NCBI GenBank assembly: GCA_030704615.1
Contig: CM060734.1
Span: 32,814,042 to 32,878,041 of the forward strand
Length of the DNA stretch: 64,000 nucleotides
DNA from: Takakia lepidozioides
Taxonomy: Eukaryota > Streptophyta > Takakiopsida > Takakiales > Takakiaceae
Direction: 5' to 3'
A model generated the notes under the pieces. It was not told the DNA's origin. It did no database searches and worked only from the letters and a program-made list of their open reading frames with translations. Each line of letters opens with the position of its first letter. Within the stretch, counting starts at the first letter, position 1. Positions 51,648-62,368 of this stretch are shown piece by piece. Position numbers and translations under genes: made by a program.

Positions 51648-52363
51648 TCTTCGCGTGTCTCCTTCTGTACAGTCTGTCGAGTTTTTGATGATTCTTCCAG
51701 TTTGGTGGATTCGTGTTCGATGAAGGAGGAGAAAGAGATGGAATATACCAGACACAAGACAACGCTTTCACCCTCCTCACAAGGTGAATGCGGAGCTGCG
51801 GTTATTATGACGGGACCTTCCGAAGGAGTTCATGTTATATCATCTCCAGTTTGTACAATTCCATCCACAGAGGAACCTGACACCTACTCCCCTGAATCAG
51901 ACAATCAAGACAATTATTCACCAATAGGATATTTTTGCGACGTTCCTCCCGGGTCAGCAGCTTTAAGTTATTTTCTAGAACAATACTGTGGAGGGTCTTC
52001 CGGAGATCCTGTAGCTAAAGTATCGGCGGATTCAAATGATTTTTGCGCTATGTACCCTGCATATACGCCAGATACCAAGATTGTACACCTGGATCCCCGG
52101 AGTATACTCCCGTATCACCAGAGTACAGTCCCTCAACCCCAGAGTACACTCCGGCATCCCCAAAGTATACACCCTCATCGCCAGGGTATACTCCGGGATC
52201 CCCAGAATACTCACCAATAGGATACTTTAGCCACCTCAGACCCGGGTCGGCTGCAATGGCCTCATTTTTGGCACAATACACACCTACGTCAACTGTAAGT
52301 TCCGACCATTCGGAATCATCAGAAATGGAAAGATTCTTCACGGGCGCACTGGAGTGTACTTGA
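51582..52363 (+). pseudogene. Frameshifted ORF with RNA polymerase II CTD-like heptads
   Basis: Not a recognised gene. Frame 1 (51582 to about 52080) encodes an acidic Ser-rich protein with NYSPIGYFCDVPPGSAAL near its end. From 52082 the meaningful frame is that of the 52043-52363 ORF. It gives six heptads of form Y-[ST]-P-x-[ST]-P-x (52082-52207): CTPGSPE, YTPVSPE, YSPSTPE, YTPASPK, YTPSSPG, YTPGSPE. These run into YSPIGYFSHLRPGSAAM, a second copy of the earlier module. The two modules being in different frames shows a one-base indel near 52075. At DNA level this is a 21-bp minisatellite. The heptads match the YSPTSPx plan of the RPB1 tail, but no polymerase sequence is nearby. The first codon used may not be the true start. 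Confidence 0.5.
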
Positions 52364-52865
52364 ACTAGTTCAGAATCTCCGTGTGGTTCCATCGAATACC
52401 CACAATAATCAGTATGATCACTTTCTGGGTACCCGATAAGTTTTCGAGAGATTCACTGGGGGTGTCCTGAATCACCATGATATAGTCCTTCATCTCAGTT
52501 TTAGGCAGGCATATATGACAGTACATTTAAATGCCAACGATGTCTCCGTTTTCGTTCTTCACTGTTGAATAATAAAGTATTCTTCATGATTTTTGAAACC
52601 AATTAAATGATCTGCAGTTTTTGAGATTTCCAGTTTAATTGTGACTTTGATTTATTCCATTCCATTTATTCCATATTGCAGTCACAATTGAATGTCCCCT
52701 ATTCCAGCTTAATTGTAAGTTAGTTTCTTTCAATTCCATTTCTTCCAAGTGGGATTCCCATTTGTATATTGGCCTGATATCCGTAACATTATGATTCGTT
52801 TCAAACTTCGGCCTTTCCTCTCAAACCTGAAATAATGCCACGAGATATCTAATCCAGATAACATA

Positions 52866-53736
52866 ATGTTGTGTTTCATGTTCAGTGGTCAGTCAAACAT
52901 ACCGGCGGATTGCCTAGTTGGAGTATGCAAGGAGATATGTGGGAAGTTCATCTCAACAAAATCGCCAAACTTCAGCATAGACCACGTAGCTTTGTATACT
53001 CTTAATCAGGCAATCTCCGAGTGGGGAATAAATCTTGTGGGTGTACCTCCTGACTACCAACTGAAGTTTTCCTTCAAGATTGGAGCGGAGGTGAAGGAGC
53101 TTAATTATGGCTACGTTAAAGATGTTGAGAAGGAGTCGGACGTGGAGAATCCAATGATGGTGGTTTTTATCTTGGAGGATGGTAAAGCGAAAAAGACGAT
53201 TGGCTTTTCTCTGGAATCTCGTCGCGTTCGCAAGGCAATGATGAAACCAGCTGTAAAGATGGGATTCACTTTCCCTGAAGGTGGTGCAGCCATGACTGGA
53301 TCAGGGATTCGTACGAGCTTGGAGCATTTTCCAAGATGTACTCTATGCGCATGGAAACATCAACAGAAAACAACGAGACGATGAGGCAGCGAAGAGGGCA
53401 AAGGGTAAAGGGAAACGGAAGTCCACGGCGGGATCATCTCAGACTGAGAATGAGGAGGAGTAGCCAGCCGGGAAAAAGAAAAAGAAAGAAAAGCTCGATA
53501 TTGTATTTATGAATGACAACAACAAGCCAAAAGCTGACGAGATTTTCGACAAGGTGAAGTGCGAGGCGATGAATCAAAGTCTGCAGAATGACTACAAAGA
53601 CATGTTTCCTTTTGGGTTCAACCACATAATCTCAATTGACATCTCTAGGATGGAACTTATTCCAAGAAGCATGGTGTATCATCCGCTGAATATTAATCAT
53701 AAGAGAGAAGACTCCGGCCGAGGCCGGCGTAACTAG
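52866..53736 (+). pseudogene. Degenerate ORF of unknown function
   Basis: No family recognised. A frame from 52866 to about 53340 encodes a lysine-rich protein (CLVGVCKEICGKF; KIGAEVKELNYGYVKD; ESRRVRKAMMKPAVKMGF). It then continues in another frame as DEAAKRAKGKGKRKSTAGSS, followed by an in-frame TAG at 53461 and further coding-like sequence (KPKADEIFDKVKCEAMNQSL) to 53736. One frameshift and one stop therefore interrupt what looks like a single protein. Context suggests it belongs with the preceding CTD-like ORF and palindrome region, perhaps a multi-gene mobile element. That link is by proximity only. Confidence 0.4.
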
Positions 53737-53874
53737 GAGCCACTTTGCCTTGTGGCTACTGCCCCTTTTCAGGGGTGGGCCCTATGTAAAAATAACCAGT
53801 GTCTAGGGGACACCAAGTGACCAGCTGAGGGGTGGTATCCGGCAGCTAAGGTTCCATATGGTACCCATGGAGAC

Positions 53875-53892
53875 CCATGGGGTACCCCATGG
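53875..53892. repeat. 18-bp perfect palindrome in GGTACCC/CCATGG cluster
   Basis: CCATGGGGTACCCCATGG at 53875-53892 is a perfect palindrome. It sits among further GGTACCC and CCCATGG copies (53859-53910) in the inferred 3' UTR of the retrotransposon. It could fold as RNA and serve as a 3' recognition structure for the reverse transcriptase; that is speculative. Confidence 0.7.
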
Positions 53893-53945
53893 TTACCCAT
53901 AGGGTACCCAAAGACGCCCAGGGTGCCTAGGAGGCAAGAGAAGGA

Positions 53946-55211
53946 TTAGATTTGAGTTGTTGTTTGTTGGTAATGATAGCAGTGAGAGATCATACTGCCG
54001 TGAGGTTCGGCTTTGAAGCATTTATGGATAGAAGTGATGGGGAGATTGAAGTTATCTCGAAGGTCCGAGATGCTGGCATTATGGATACCCCCTCTGGTGC
54101 CGGCAGTGATGACTGTAAGAGGGCCTGTGGCCCATCCCCTCCGGCGGATAACAAGAATAAGTGGTGCATATTTTTTGCGCTTTTCAAGGATGGAGGAGCT
54201 GGGGAAGTGGTCATGGCAGTATGTGAATTCTATGAAGTGTATGGTGATGGTTGGGGATGGGTCGGTGGGTGGGGGAGCGATAATGGGAAGTCCCTGGACG
54301 AGGAGAATATCCGGGCAGAGTCGGGAAGGGCATGTACATGCTGCATGGGGGTGACATACACACGGGAGTAGCCATGTAGGTACTGTGTGATCTGGGGGCC
54401 GGCCCTGGTAGGTGCCAGCATTGATAAGTGAGAACCATCTAGTTTCATTACACCGTAGTAGAAGTTTATGGATATGCCATACGGCATGGTTATGGCGTGC
54501 AATACGAAGCCCGTGGATGACGGGGTGGGGGCATTCGCTAAGAAGATGGGGCCAGGTATCTCTTGTAGCGTGGATGTGGGAGGAAAGAGGACAATGGGGT
54601 GAGGGGTATATGGTTGGCCAGAAGGTGTGTTTGCGTTGGTGGTCCATGTATTGGGCGTATCGAAATTTAAGGATCTGTCGTATTTGAGCGTCAGATGCGG
54701 CTTTAGTGTGCCAAAAGTGGTTTGATAGTTTGTGGTGGAGTACATTGGAGAGGGTCCATTTTTGGATATGAAGTTTAGTGTGGCTGAGAGAGGCTGAGGC
54801 TTGTTTGTTGGCTTCTTTAGTCAGGGTAGTAAGAAGGTTTCGGATTGGCCAGGGCTCTGGGGGGTCAAATACCGGGTGAATCAGCCAGAAGGGGAGCGTA
54901 TGAGCAATGTGTATAGGGTCTGCCGAAGGTTCAACTGGAGGTTTGGAGGCCCCCAGTTGGGCCAAAAGGTCAGCCTCCTTGTTGCCATTAATGCCAGTGT
55001 GTGACCGATCTTTGAGAAGATGGATGGGTTTATTGATGGAAATAGCAAGGTTGATAATAGCGGTGATAAGATTTCGATCGGGGTGGTGGTGGTGGGAGGA
55101 GGGACAAGCGAGGTGGTTGCGAAGGATGAAGAGAGAGTTTAGGCTATCCGTGAAAATATAGTATGGGGGCGGGAATGAGGTTAATTGTGAGAGAGCTTCA
55201 AAAATAGCCAT
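53946..55211 (-). pseudogene. Retrotransposon RNase H, zinc-knuckle-like and restriction-like endonuclease segment
   Basis: Last part of the retrotransposon polyprotein, open for 421 codons. RNase H is seen as RAELMAIFEAL just upstream (the reading frame continues past 55211), YIFTDSLNSL and HTGINGNKEADLLAQLG; the first aspartate region is lost at the insertion near 55310. Next comes a Cys/His segment (CPLSSHIHATRDTWPHLL then SECPHP ... ARH) of the kind preceding restriction-like endonucleases in R2-type elements. The C-terminal part has CPDILLVQGLP, then TIHFIEFTYCHD about 20 residues later, then EKRKKYAPLILVI: a D...E...K layout of the PD-(D/E)xK fold. The nuclease call rests on this motif spacing and order. 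Confidence 0.7.
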
Positions 55212-55309
55212 AAGTTCGGCACGGAGTATGGTTGCAGGGCCTGGGAGACGGTGTGCAGTCCCCTCCGTTTCCCAAGGAGATGCTCGTAGCCGGTCTTGCG
55301 AGAACTATA

Positions 55310-56105
55310 CACCTCATTTGTACCAATTAACCTATGGTTTTCATATAGAATATAAAGAGTTCCATTCGTCCTACAGTTTTCAACTATTTTTGCACTTCAC
55401 CTTCTATTGCTCATCAACATCCATTTGATTCGCAAAATATGGCAAGGGTGGATACATGTAGCCTACCAATTCGAGGAAAATTACCTAGAGTGGGCCACTT
55501 GCACTAGCCTACACCCAATATATATAGCCACTCCTACCCCTTTTCAAAATCCCTAAAAAAAACCTTGGTTAGGGTCCAGGTTACCTATCCGGATCCGGAC
55601 CCGTGCCATCACCAAAAACTCGGACCCTGACCCGGGTTCATTTTTAAAATGAACCCATAACCGGACCCGGACGCGCCAGCTAGGTCCAGAACCCGTTAAA
55701 CCCGCTACTCGCAGGCCAGAGTTGGTATAGCCATCTTCCCTAGTTCACTAGTTGACTTTCTAGAGAGTTTTACTTTCTAGATAGTTCTATTGTCGGTGGG
55801 TTGAAAAACAACTCTCTAGTGGGTGTGGCTGCTGCAGGAGTATACTTATAAGAACAGTGACCAGAGAAGGTTGGGGCTTGGTGAGAGTGGGGCCAGGTAG
55901 GATCACGGCTTGGGGCTCGTCTTCAAGGTGGAGCGCTTGGGGCTGGTGGAGGGTGGGACCAGCTGCGTGAAGTGCTTGGGGGTGGGAGTGCTTGGGGTTG
56001 ACGAAGTAGGGCTGGGGAAAATTGGGTCGATCGTCGTGCTTCTAAAGGGGACTCAATATTGCCGTGTTTGCCGTGTTTGGAAGTTTTGCCGTGTTCACCT
56101 CTTCT
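55310..56105. mobile_element. Probable insertion in the retrotransposon RNase H region
   Basis: Retrotransposon coding sequence is recognisable up to NHLSVY (56110) and again from 55300, but not between. The interval is unlike its flanks: it holds a GGACCCG/CCGGGTT-rich part (55575-55700), TCTAGA-rich motifs (55755-55820), and a tandem CTTGGGGCT-like word (55873-56015). GTATA occurs at both edges and could be a target duplication (7 of 8 if extended with one mismatch). No terminal inverted repeat was found, so the class is unknown. Confidence 0.45.
55634..55656. repeat. 23-bp perfect inverted repeat (11-bp arms)
   Basis: GGGTTCATTTT at 55634-55644 and AAAATGAACCC at 55646-55656 are perfect complements around a single T. 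It lies within the GGACCCG-rich inserted block and could mark the centre of a fold-back or transposon-terminal region. Confidence 0.8.
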
Positions 56106-56261
56106 TCCAAAATATACGCTAAGATGGTTGGGTTCGATGGCGGCTAAGGGTATTACATCTGGAGGGAGATGTAGGAGGGGGTGTTGGTGGTCAGGTGAGT
56201 TTTGTTGTGTAAGAATGAGAATAGTGGTGGCGGAGGGAGAGGAGTGGGCGGCAAGGCGCGC

Positions 56262-58340
56262 CTATTGTAGAGCCTCATGCGTGAGGGGCCCGGGTGGCGG
56301 ATGCGCTAGGCCCCCACCGGACCAAGAATGATGAGTTGCGGAGCCCATGGCTCCAAATATACAGTCACGGGGATGCAGGCTGCTATAAGAAGCGAGCTCA
56401 AGGGGGCAAGTGAACGGGCTTGAGTAGTATGAGTGGGTAAGTTGGAAAGAGGAGATGAGGAATTTGAGGATGTCAGAGGGTACAGTGCTATGAGTATAAG
56501 CTTGCGCTAGTTTGTCGAGGGTGCGAGGTTTTTTTGTTGGGGTATCACGTAAGTTTCTGTCCACAAGCCAGCAGACCTCGGTGGCGAAGTCTTGCTTTGG
56601 AGGTTGTAGTAGGTAGGTGTCGGTGGTGGAATCGGCATATCTGTCCCAGAGCCAGGCGAGCCTGACATGAGAGATGGACCTGACAAAGTGCCCGTTAAGT
56701 GTGTAGATATTGGATGCGGTACGGCTAGGGCATATGATCGGGGAGACTTGGTTAATATCTTTGTCGGGGTTGCATTCAGATATGTGTATTTGAATATGTG
56801 GGGCGACAATGGGGGTATGAATGTACCTAGCGTCAATTGGTTGTGATTGAGAGACATGTTGTTGGTGGGTGTGTGCTAAGTAGTTGGTGTTCGCTATTTT
56901 ATGGAATTTGATAAGGAGACTACGGTTGTGGGTAGGGTCGCAGTCATCATGGGTACCGAAGAGGTCTTCTTTGATTTGCCAGGTGTTATCTTCGACAGAG
57001 AAGCCCGCCCATTTACATAGGTAGTGTGTATCAACACAGGTGGTGCCGTATGCGTCGAGGGAGGTTTGGGTCCTAATGCCGAGGATAGCCTCAATGACGA
57101 AGGCCTTCGGGGTGGGTAGGGTTGGCTAGGCAAGGGGTTAGCGGTGGGGTGGTGGGCGGGGGACTACGGAGTTGATACTGGGGAGTAGCGGTATTGAGTA
57201 GGTATTGGGGGGGGGGGAGGGAGGAGGGGGGGTGGGTGCAAGGAGGAGGGCACGCTTGAGTGTTGCGAGAGGATTTGAGCTGTTGGAGTATAGAAGGAGC
57301 TGGGCCTGTTCTGAATTCTAGGAGGAGGTCTTGCTTGTTATGGGGAAAAAGTAGGCATGGTAGGTCACATTCGAGGGTACAGGCGGCTGTCTGGTGACAG
57401 AATAAAGAGCAAAGATGAAACAAATATCTGCGCGTTTTGATAGTAGCACGTGAGTGTTTCAGGGTAAATTGACACGGGGTTAGCAGCCGATTCCCAGTGG
57501 CTATAGTGAGCTGGGTAAGGGTAGTAATGTGCCGCGCTTTGAAGTATGCAAGGATAAGTTTTCTTTGACGGGGGTGGTTGGTTTCAAGTTGTGTAAAGAA
57601 TGGACTGCTAAGCCAGGCGCGTTCAAGTTGAGATATGGAGTTGGGGTAGCCAGGGAGGTTGGTTTGTATACTGATTTTCATTTGGCGTAGGATAAATAGC
57701 GCACGAGCGGTGGGGGAGTGGAGGCAGGATTGGGGGTGGAGAGTAGGGAGGGAATATAAGCCATTATATTTACATGCCAGGTGTTTAAGGAGTCCTCGGA
57801 AGATTAGCCCTAGGCGGCCGGGGTTGTTAAGAGCCTCCATAAGTTGTGAGCCGAGGGTGCCGGCATATGATATGATCAAGGGGCTAGAACCAATCCCATA
57901 ACAGTCCTGTGGGAGCTGGGTGAGAGCGTTTGGGGTGCTGGTGGGTAGACCACAGATGCGTTTGGTGAGTTGGATAATATTTTTGTCAAGTAGTTTGATA
58001 TCCGGTATAGAGAAGGGGGCTGCATGAAAGGCGTATTGGATTTGAGGATTGAGGACTCTTTGGATGATAGTTAATTTAGGGCGGATGGAGATCGGGGCTT
58101 TGAGTAGAGCTAAACTCTTGTTGGTTAGTTTGGAAGAGTTGTGCTCTTTTGTATATGCCAAGTTAGTGATGGAACCAATTGTATGCCTAGATAAGTGTAG
58201 GGTTCATCCAGACCTAAGAAGGGAAAAGATTTTTGTTGATAGTGTAGATGGAGCAAACAATGGGAAGCTATCGTGGATTTTGTGAGCTTGCTGCGGTGGG
58301 TAGCGGCGGTGACCGCACATTTATTAAGGCTTAGTTCCAT
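56262..58340 (-). pseudogene. Retrotransposon RT C-terminal part and linker, frameshifted
   Basis: Remainder of the polyprotein between RT palm and RNase H. The catalytic box TYADDLAIL is encoded at about 58437-58411 in a frame shifted relative to the preceding palm segment. The frame continues LSRFNQWSRMELSLNKCAV ... YTYLGIQLVPSLTWH. The 58161-57091 ORF gives the thumb and linker (NPQIQYAFHAAPFSI, RKLILAYFKARHI). The 56857-56507 and 56564-56262 ORFs cover the approach to RNase H (AYTHSTVPSDILKFL). At least three frameshifts occur. A run of G (57209-57217) marks a low-complexity segment. Confidence 0.7.
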
Positions 58341-58405
58341 ACGAGACCATTGATTAAAGCGAGATAATTTGTCAGCCTGTCGGTTCAGATGCTGAGGCTT
58401 ATGTG

Positions 58406-58694
58406 CTAGAATAGCAAGGTCATCAGCATATGTTGCCGCTGAGATTTCATTGGGGAGGTTTGATAGTGGTAGCCCGAGTTACCTCGGGCAAACCATCGTA
58501 AGAGAGGTTCTAGAAAGATGATGAATAGGTAGGGGCTCAGCGTGTCCCCTTGGATGGTACCACGAAGGATGGGAATAGGGGGGGGGGTGGTGCCATAGTA
58601 GGAACCTGTGTATTCAGTGGTGCTATTGGTGTAAATGTTACCAATGAGTTGAATGGCATCTATAGGGTAGCCCAGGTCCGCCATGATGGCGAGT
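58406..58694 (-). pseudogene. Retrotransposon RT palm segment, 3' side of the solo LTR
   Basis: Encodes LLAIMADLGYPIDAIQLI and GTIQGDTLSPYLFIIFLEPL, the palm region between RT boxes A and C. The codons for LLAIM directly continue the MDHPR codons found beyond the inserted LTR, when one copy of the 5-bp target duplication is ignored. A frameshift then separates it from the YADD box. Confidence 0.8.
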
Positions 58695-58699
58695 AGACG

Positions 58700-59420
58700 T
58701 GTCGCGCACCTCACTTCGGTAAGCTCCCCTTCAAGTCATAGTTACTCGCTTTGATGCGCGCGCCTGACTCCCCCCTGGCCGCCGGGCCAACTTGGAGCTT
58801 CGGCTGCTCACCGGGACATAACGGTCCCCCTTCGCGCTCTCCCACTAAACCCTCCACCTATTTGGGCCTAGTGGAATTCCTTTGGTAGATGGCAGTCCGG
58901 AACAGCTCCCCACTCTTTGGTCGCTTTCCGGCTCGCTCGCTTACTCACTAGTTTTTGGTCACCAACGGGTTTGCACCGTTCTCGGGTCACTACTCCCTTA
59001 TATATACTTCTGTAGCTGTCCGCGGGGTTTCACAACAGCCATGCCATTTTATGGCGAACCACCACGAAAACCCTCGACTCCCGGTGATGAGTCGCGGTGA
59101 GTCTTGGCCCACTCACCACGGCCCCTATGGACCGTGATGAGTCCCAAGACTCCCCACGACTCCCACCACGAGGTCTCCGCCCCCATGGTGAGTCCTATGC
59201 CACCCCACTAAGTCCCCTAAGCTACACCACCCCTTTGTGAAGCCACCCCCACCGCCTCCCGGTGTGCGGGGCTCTACCTAGCGAGCACCTCCGCCTCCTT
59301 GAGTGCTTTGGGCACTCAAGGGTGCTTCAGCCCCCCGTACCTATCGCTGCCGCTGCCCCCACCACAGGGCAGCCCCTCATGTTTCCCGACCCCCTGCCCT
59401 CAATGCAAAGGGCCGCGACA
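58700..59420 (+). mobile_element. Solo LTR (721 bp) nested in the retrotransposon RT
   Basis: Starts TGTCGCGCACC and ends GGGCCGCGACA, i.e. TG...CA ends with a 7-bp inverted terminus (TGTCGCG/CGCGACA). It is flanked by a perfect 5-bp duplication AGACG (58695-58699 and 59421-59425). Removing it plus one AGACG restores the interrupted RT reading frame (MDHPR then LLAIMADLG). A TATA-like TTATATATAC lies near 58996. TG...CA termini with 5-bp duplication are diagnostic of LTR retrotransposons. No internal genes remain, so recombination between LTRs is inferred. Orientation (plus) rests on the TATA element only. Confidence 0.88.
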
Positions 59421-62368
59421 AGACGTGGGTGGTCCATGGAGCCAAAGGCGTTTTTAAAGTCAATGTAGAGGAGGTAGATATCTTGTTTAGTAAGTTTGGC
59501 ATCTTCTAGGGCAGATAAGACATATTGGATTTGCCTGGTAGTGCTACGCGTTGCTCGGAAGCCTTCCTGGGGGTCGCTTAAAATACGGTGTTGTTCGCCA
59601 TAGGAAGATAGCATCGTGGTGAGGGTGCTAGTGAATAGTTTGTAGATAGTGTTTGCGAGGGCAATGGGTCTGTAATTACCGAGGTCGGCGGGGTCGCCTT
59701 TTTTAAATAGTAGAATGGTTCGGCTATGCTTCCAGGAGTGTGGGATACGATGGAGTTGGTAGCAGAGTCGGAAGAATTTGAAGAGCAGAGCATGAAATTG
59801 GGGGTCAAGCGACTGTAGGATGGCGTTAGAGATGAGATCTGGGCCGGGGGCCTTTGCTTTGGGTAGAGTTTTTACGCACGAGTCATATATGCCAATTGTA
59901 AATAGGTCAAGGATGCGGTCCGTGGGGGATCCTCGTGTGTCCAGAGAAAATCCGTCAAGATCATGCCATGGGTAATGTTTGACTTTACACATGAAGTTGG
60001 GTATGTGATGGCTAGGATGTAGACAGTTGTCTACGGTGGGTGTGTAGGAAGAAGAGGCTTGGAGCCAAATTTTGTTGTTGATGTCGGCAGGTTTGGTTAG
60101 TAGGTGACCTAGCCTGTGTTTGAGGCAATCGATGGGCGGGTTAATGGCAGGGTTGAAGATGGCTTTGTGGGCCCTTTTAGGGTGGTCATGTAGTAGTTGG
60201 CCAAAGGAGGCGTCAAATTTTTTGTGGTTGGCGGAGGCTTTTTGTTTAGTGATAAGATAAGCAGCTCTTTTAGCTTCACGTCCGAGCTTGGAGAGGGAGG
60301 CGATCCATTGAGGGAGAGAGGGGACGTCCGCAGGTGGGAGCATAATTGATTGATAGATAGGTAGGGTGTTTAAACATGTGATGCGTGGGTCCGTCCTCCA
60401 GTTATTAAATAAAGGGGCCGGGGGGGAAGGTATAACAACAAGCGCACGGTGTATGGTGTGGTATATGTTGAGATGTGCTATCCATTCACGTTTCCAAGTT
60501 CTGGTGAGATAACCCCCGTTTTGTGTTGATCGCGCCGTTTGGGGGAGGTCACGGGGAGCAGAGCATGTGGCTAACACACTTTTAGTCATTTCTTGTAATG
60601 TGGATGTGATTGCCATATCGGCTTCGTTCCAGGCAGCATCTGGGGATAGCAATAAATTGGAGTTAGAGAGTATGGGGGAAATTTTGTGGATGAAATAAGA
60701 GGAGGCAGAATGGAAGTGTTGCTGGAAAGCTTGGATGTTTTTTTGAGGTATGGGTGAGAGTATACGGGGCTGGGGGGGTGGGGTATGCACATCCGAATTG
60801 GGACGGAAGGGAATGAGGGAGGGAGGGATGGAGATGGAGATCGGGTAGTGGTCAGAGTTGCATAAGCTATTGAAGTGAACATGACTCAAAAGGTAGGATG
60901 GGATAATATTGCTGGTTTTGAGGTAGAACCCGTCAAGTAGGCTTAAAGAGGAGTAGTTAAGGCCTCCTTGCCGAAAGTAGTGATGATCCGCCGGGATGTA
61001 TCTTAGGTCTAGTTGCTGGGTGAAGCGAGCCCATTCGTGATCCCCAGAGGATGGTGGTTTGAGGGTTCCATTGTGGGAGTGCCCCAGCAGGGCGATGTCT
61101 CTGTTGAAGTCACCTGCTAGGATGACGTGATGGTGTTGGTTATCTGGGTGGGTAATTGTTTGGGAGATATTGTGTAGTATGTCTGTTATGAGGGGGAGGT
61201 CCTCGGGGTGTGAAGGCATATATAGATGTATCGTGGTGATAGGACAGAGTGTTGGGGGGTGTAGCTGGATAATTTGAAGGTGCGACCGAAGGGGGATGGG
61301 AACCGGGAGTTTTGTGGTGGTGCTGGGAGAGTGGTGTGTGCATAGAATACCTAGTGCAACGCCTCCCCTGGTGGGTTTGTATGGAGCAGAGCGACGAGAT
61401 AGGCATTGCTGGGCAGTTAGAGGAGTACCGTATAATAAGTAATAGTCTGGTAGAAGCTTGTTTATGTATGAACTGCTAGTATTGTTCGTGTGTAACTTGG
61501 TTTCTTGGAGGAGGAAAATATGTGGTTTAGAAGAGTTGGTGAGGAGAGTGAGAAGGCTTTGTATACTAGTAGCCAGTGACCCTACATTCCAAGAAGTAAT
61601 AGTTAGTGCACAGGTGTGGATGTCCGAGGACGTGGTAGGGGTAGGGTTGAGGGAAGGTGTGACCAATGACGATTCCGCGGTTTGGGTTGCTGAGATCGGG
61701 GGATTGTATCCAGGTATCGGACTAACTGCGGTGAGTGTGGAGGTGAGGATGTCAGTGGAGAGGAAGGGAAATTTATGGGTGGCCTCGGTAAGGTCGGTAT
61801 CAAGAGCGGTTATGGTAGCGAGATGGTCGCCTAGGGTTTTATGTATAGCACCTGGTTGGGATTGCAGCAGATTGAGAGATTCATGGAGTGAGGATAGAAG
61901 GTGAGGTGGGGCTAAGTAGTTGTGCGGATGCGGTGGCAGCCTTTTTAGTTGGAGGAGGAGGGGGCGTAGTTGGGAAATGGAGTGGGCGTGGAGGAATCCA
62001 TTACAGGCTTCTGGCAGGGGTGAGATGATGGTTATAAGGGAGAAGAGAAGATGGGGCTCTGGGAAGGATTTGAGTTTTTGTAGTGCTTTAGAAAGTGCTG
62101 GGTAACGGCTAGGGGGGAGCCCGAAGGTAGTGATGATTTGTGTGGGTGTGCGGACGGCGGAAGAGTGTGGCGGGAAGAAGGGCGTGAAGTGGTCACCAAT
62201 GTGTCTATAGTTGTGCATGAGCGACAAGATGTCCGGCTGGAAGTATAATGAGTATCTGTCTTGCGCGTCGGCCGGAAGATTTTGAATAATGTCGTTAATA
62301 TATGTTGGCCCAGGGTTAGGGTGTATGTCACCACAACGTAGTAATATTAGGTGTAGGCATGCATTCAT
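59421..62368 (-). pseudogene. Retrotransposon ORF2 N-terminal part: AP endonuclease and RT fingers
   Basis: Open for about 980 codons before the LTR break. It begins with RCGDIHPNPGP at residues 11-21, a 2A-like motif. Apurinic-type endonuclease motifs follow in order: TITSWNVGSL, IFLLQETKL, GGVALGILC, VILAGDFNRD, LLDGFYL and SDHYPISISI. RT begins with KAPGPDLISNAIL, HSWKHSRTILLFKKGDPADLG, YRPIALANTIYKLF, PQEGFRATRSTTRQI and LYIDFKNAFGSMDH. The ATG at 62368-62366 overlaps the stop of the upstream ORF as ATGA, typical of termination-reinitiation. The sequence is intact here, in contrast with the damaged downstream parts. Confidence 0.85.

Noticed and set aside
52048-52392. Minus-strand ORF with GVYSGD-type heptads
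   Set aside because: A 21-bp repeat is open in several frames. Only the plus-strand frame carries the duplicated SPIGYF/PGSAA module and the Y-[ST]-P pattern.
58700-59420. DNA transposon with 7-bp terminal inverted repeats
   Set aside because: TG...CA ends, 5-bp duplication, internal TATA and lack of a longer inverted repeat fit a solo LTR better.
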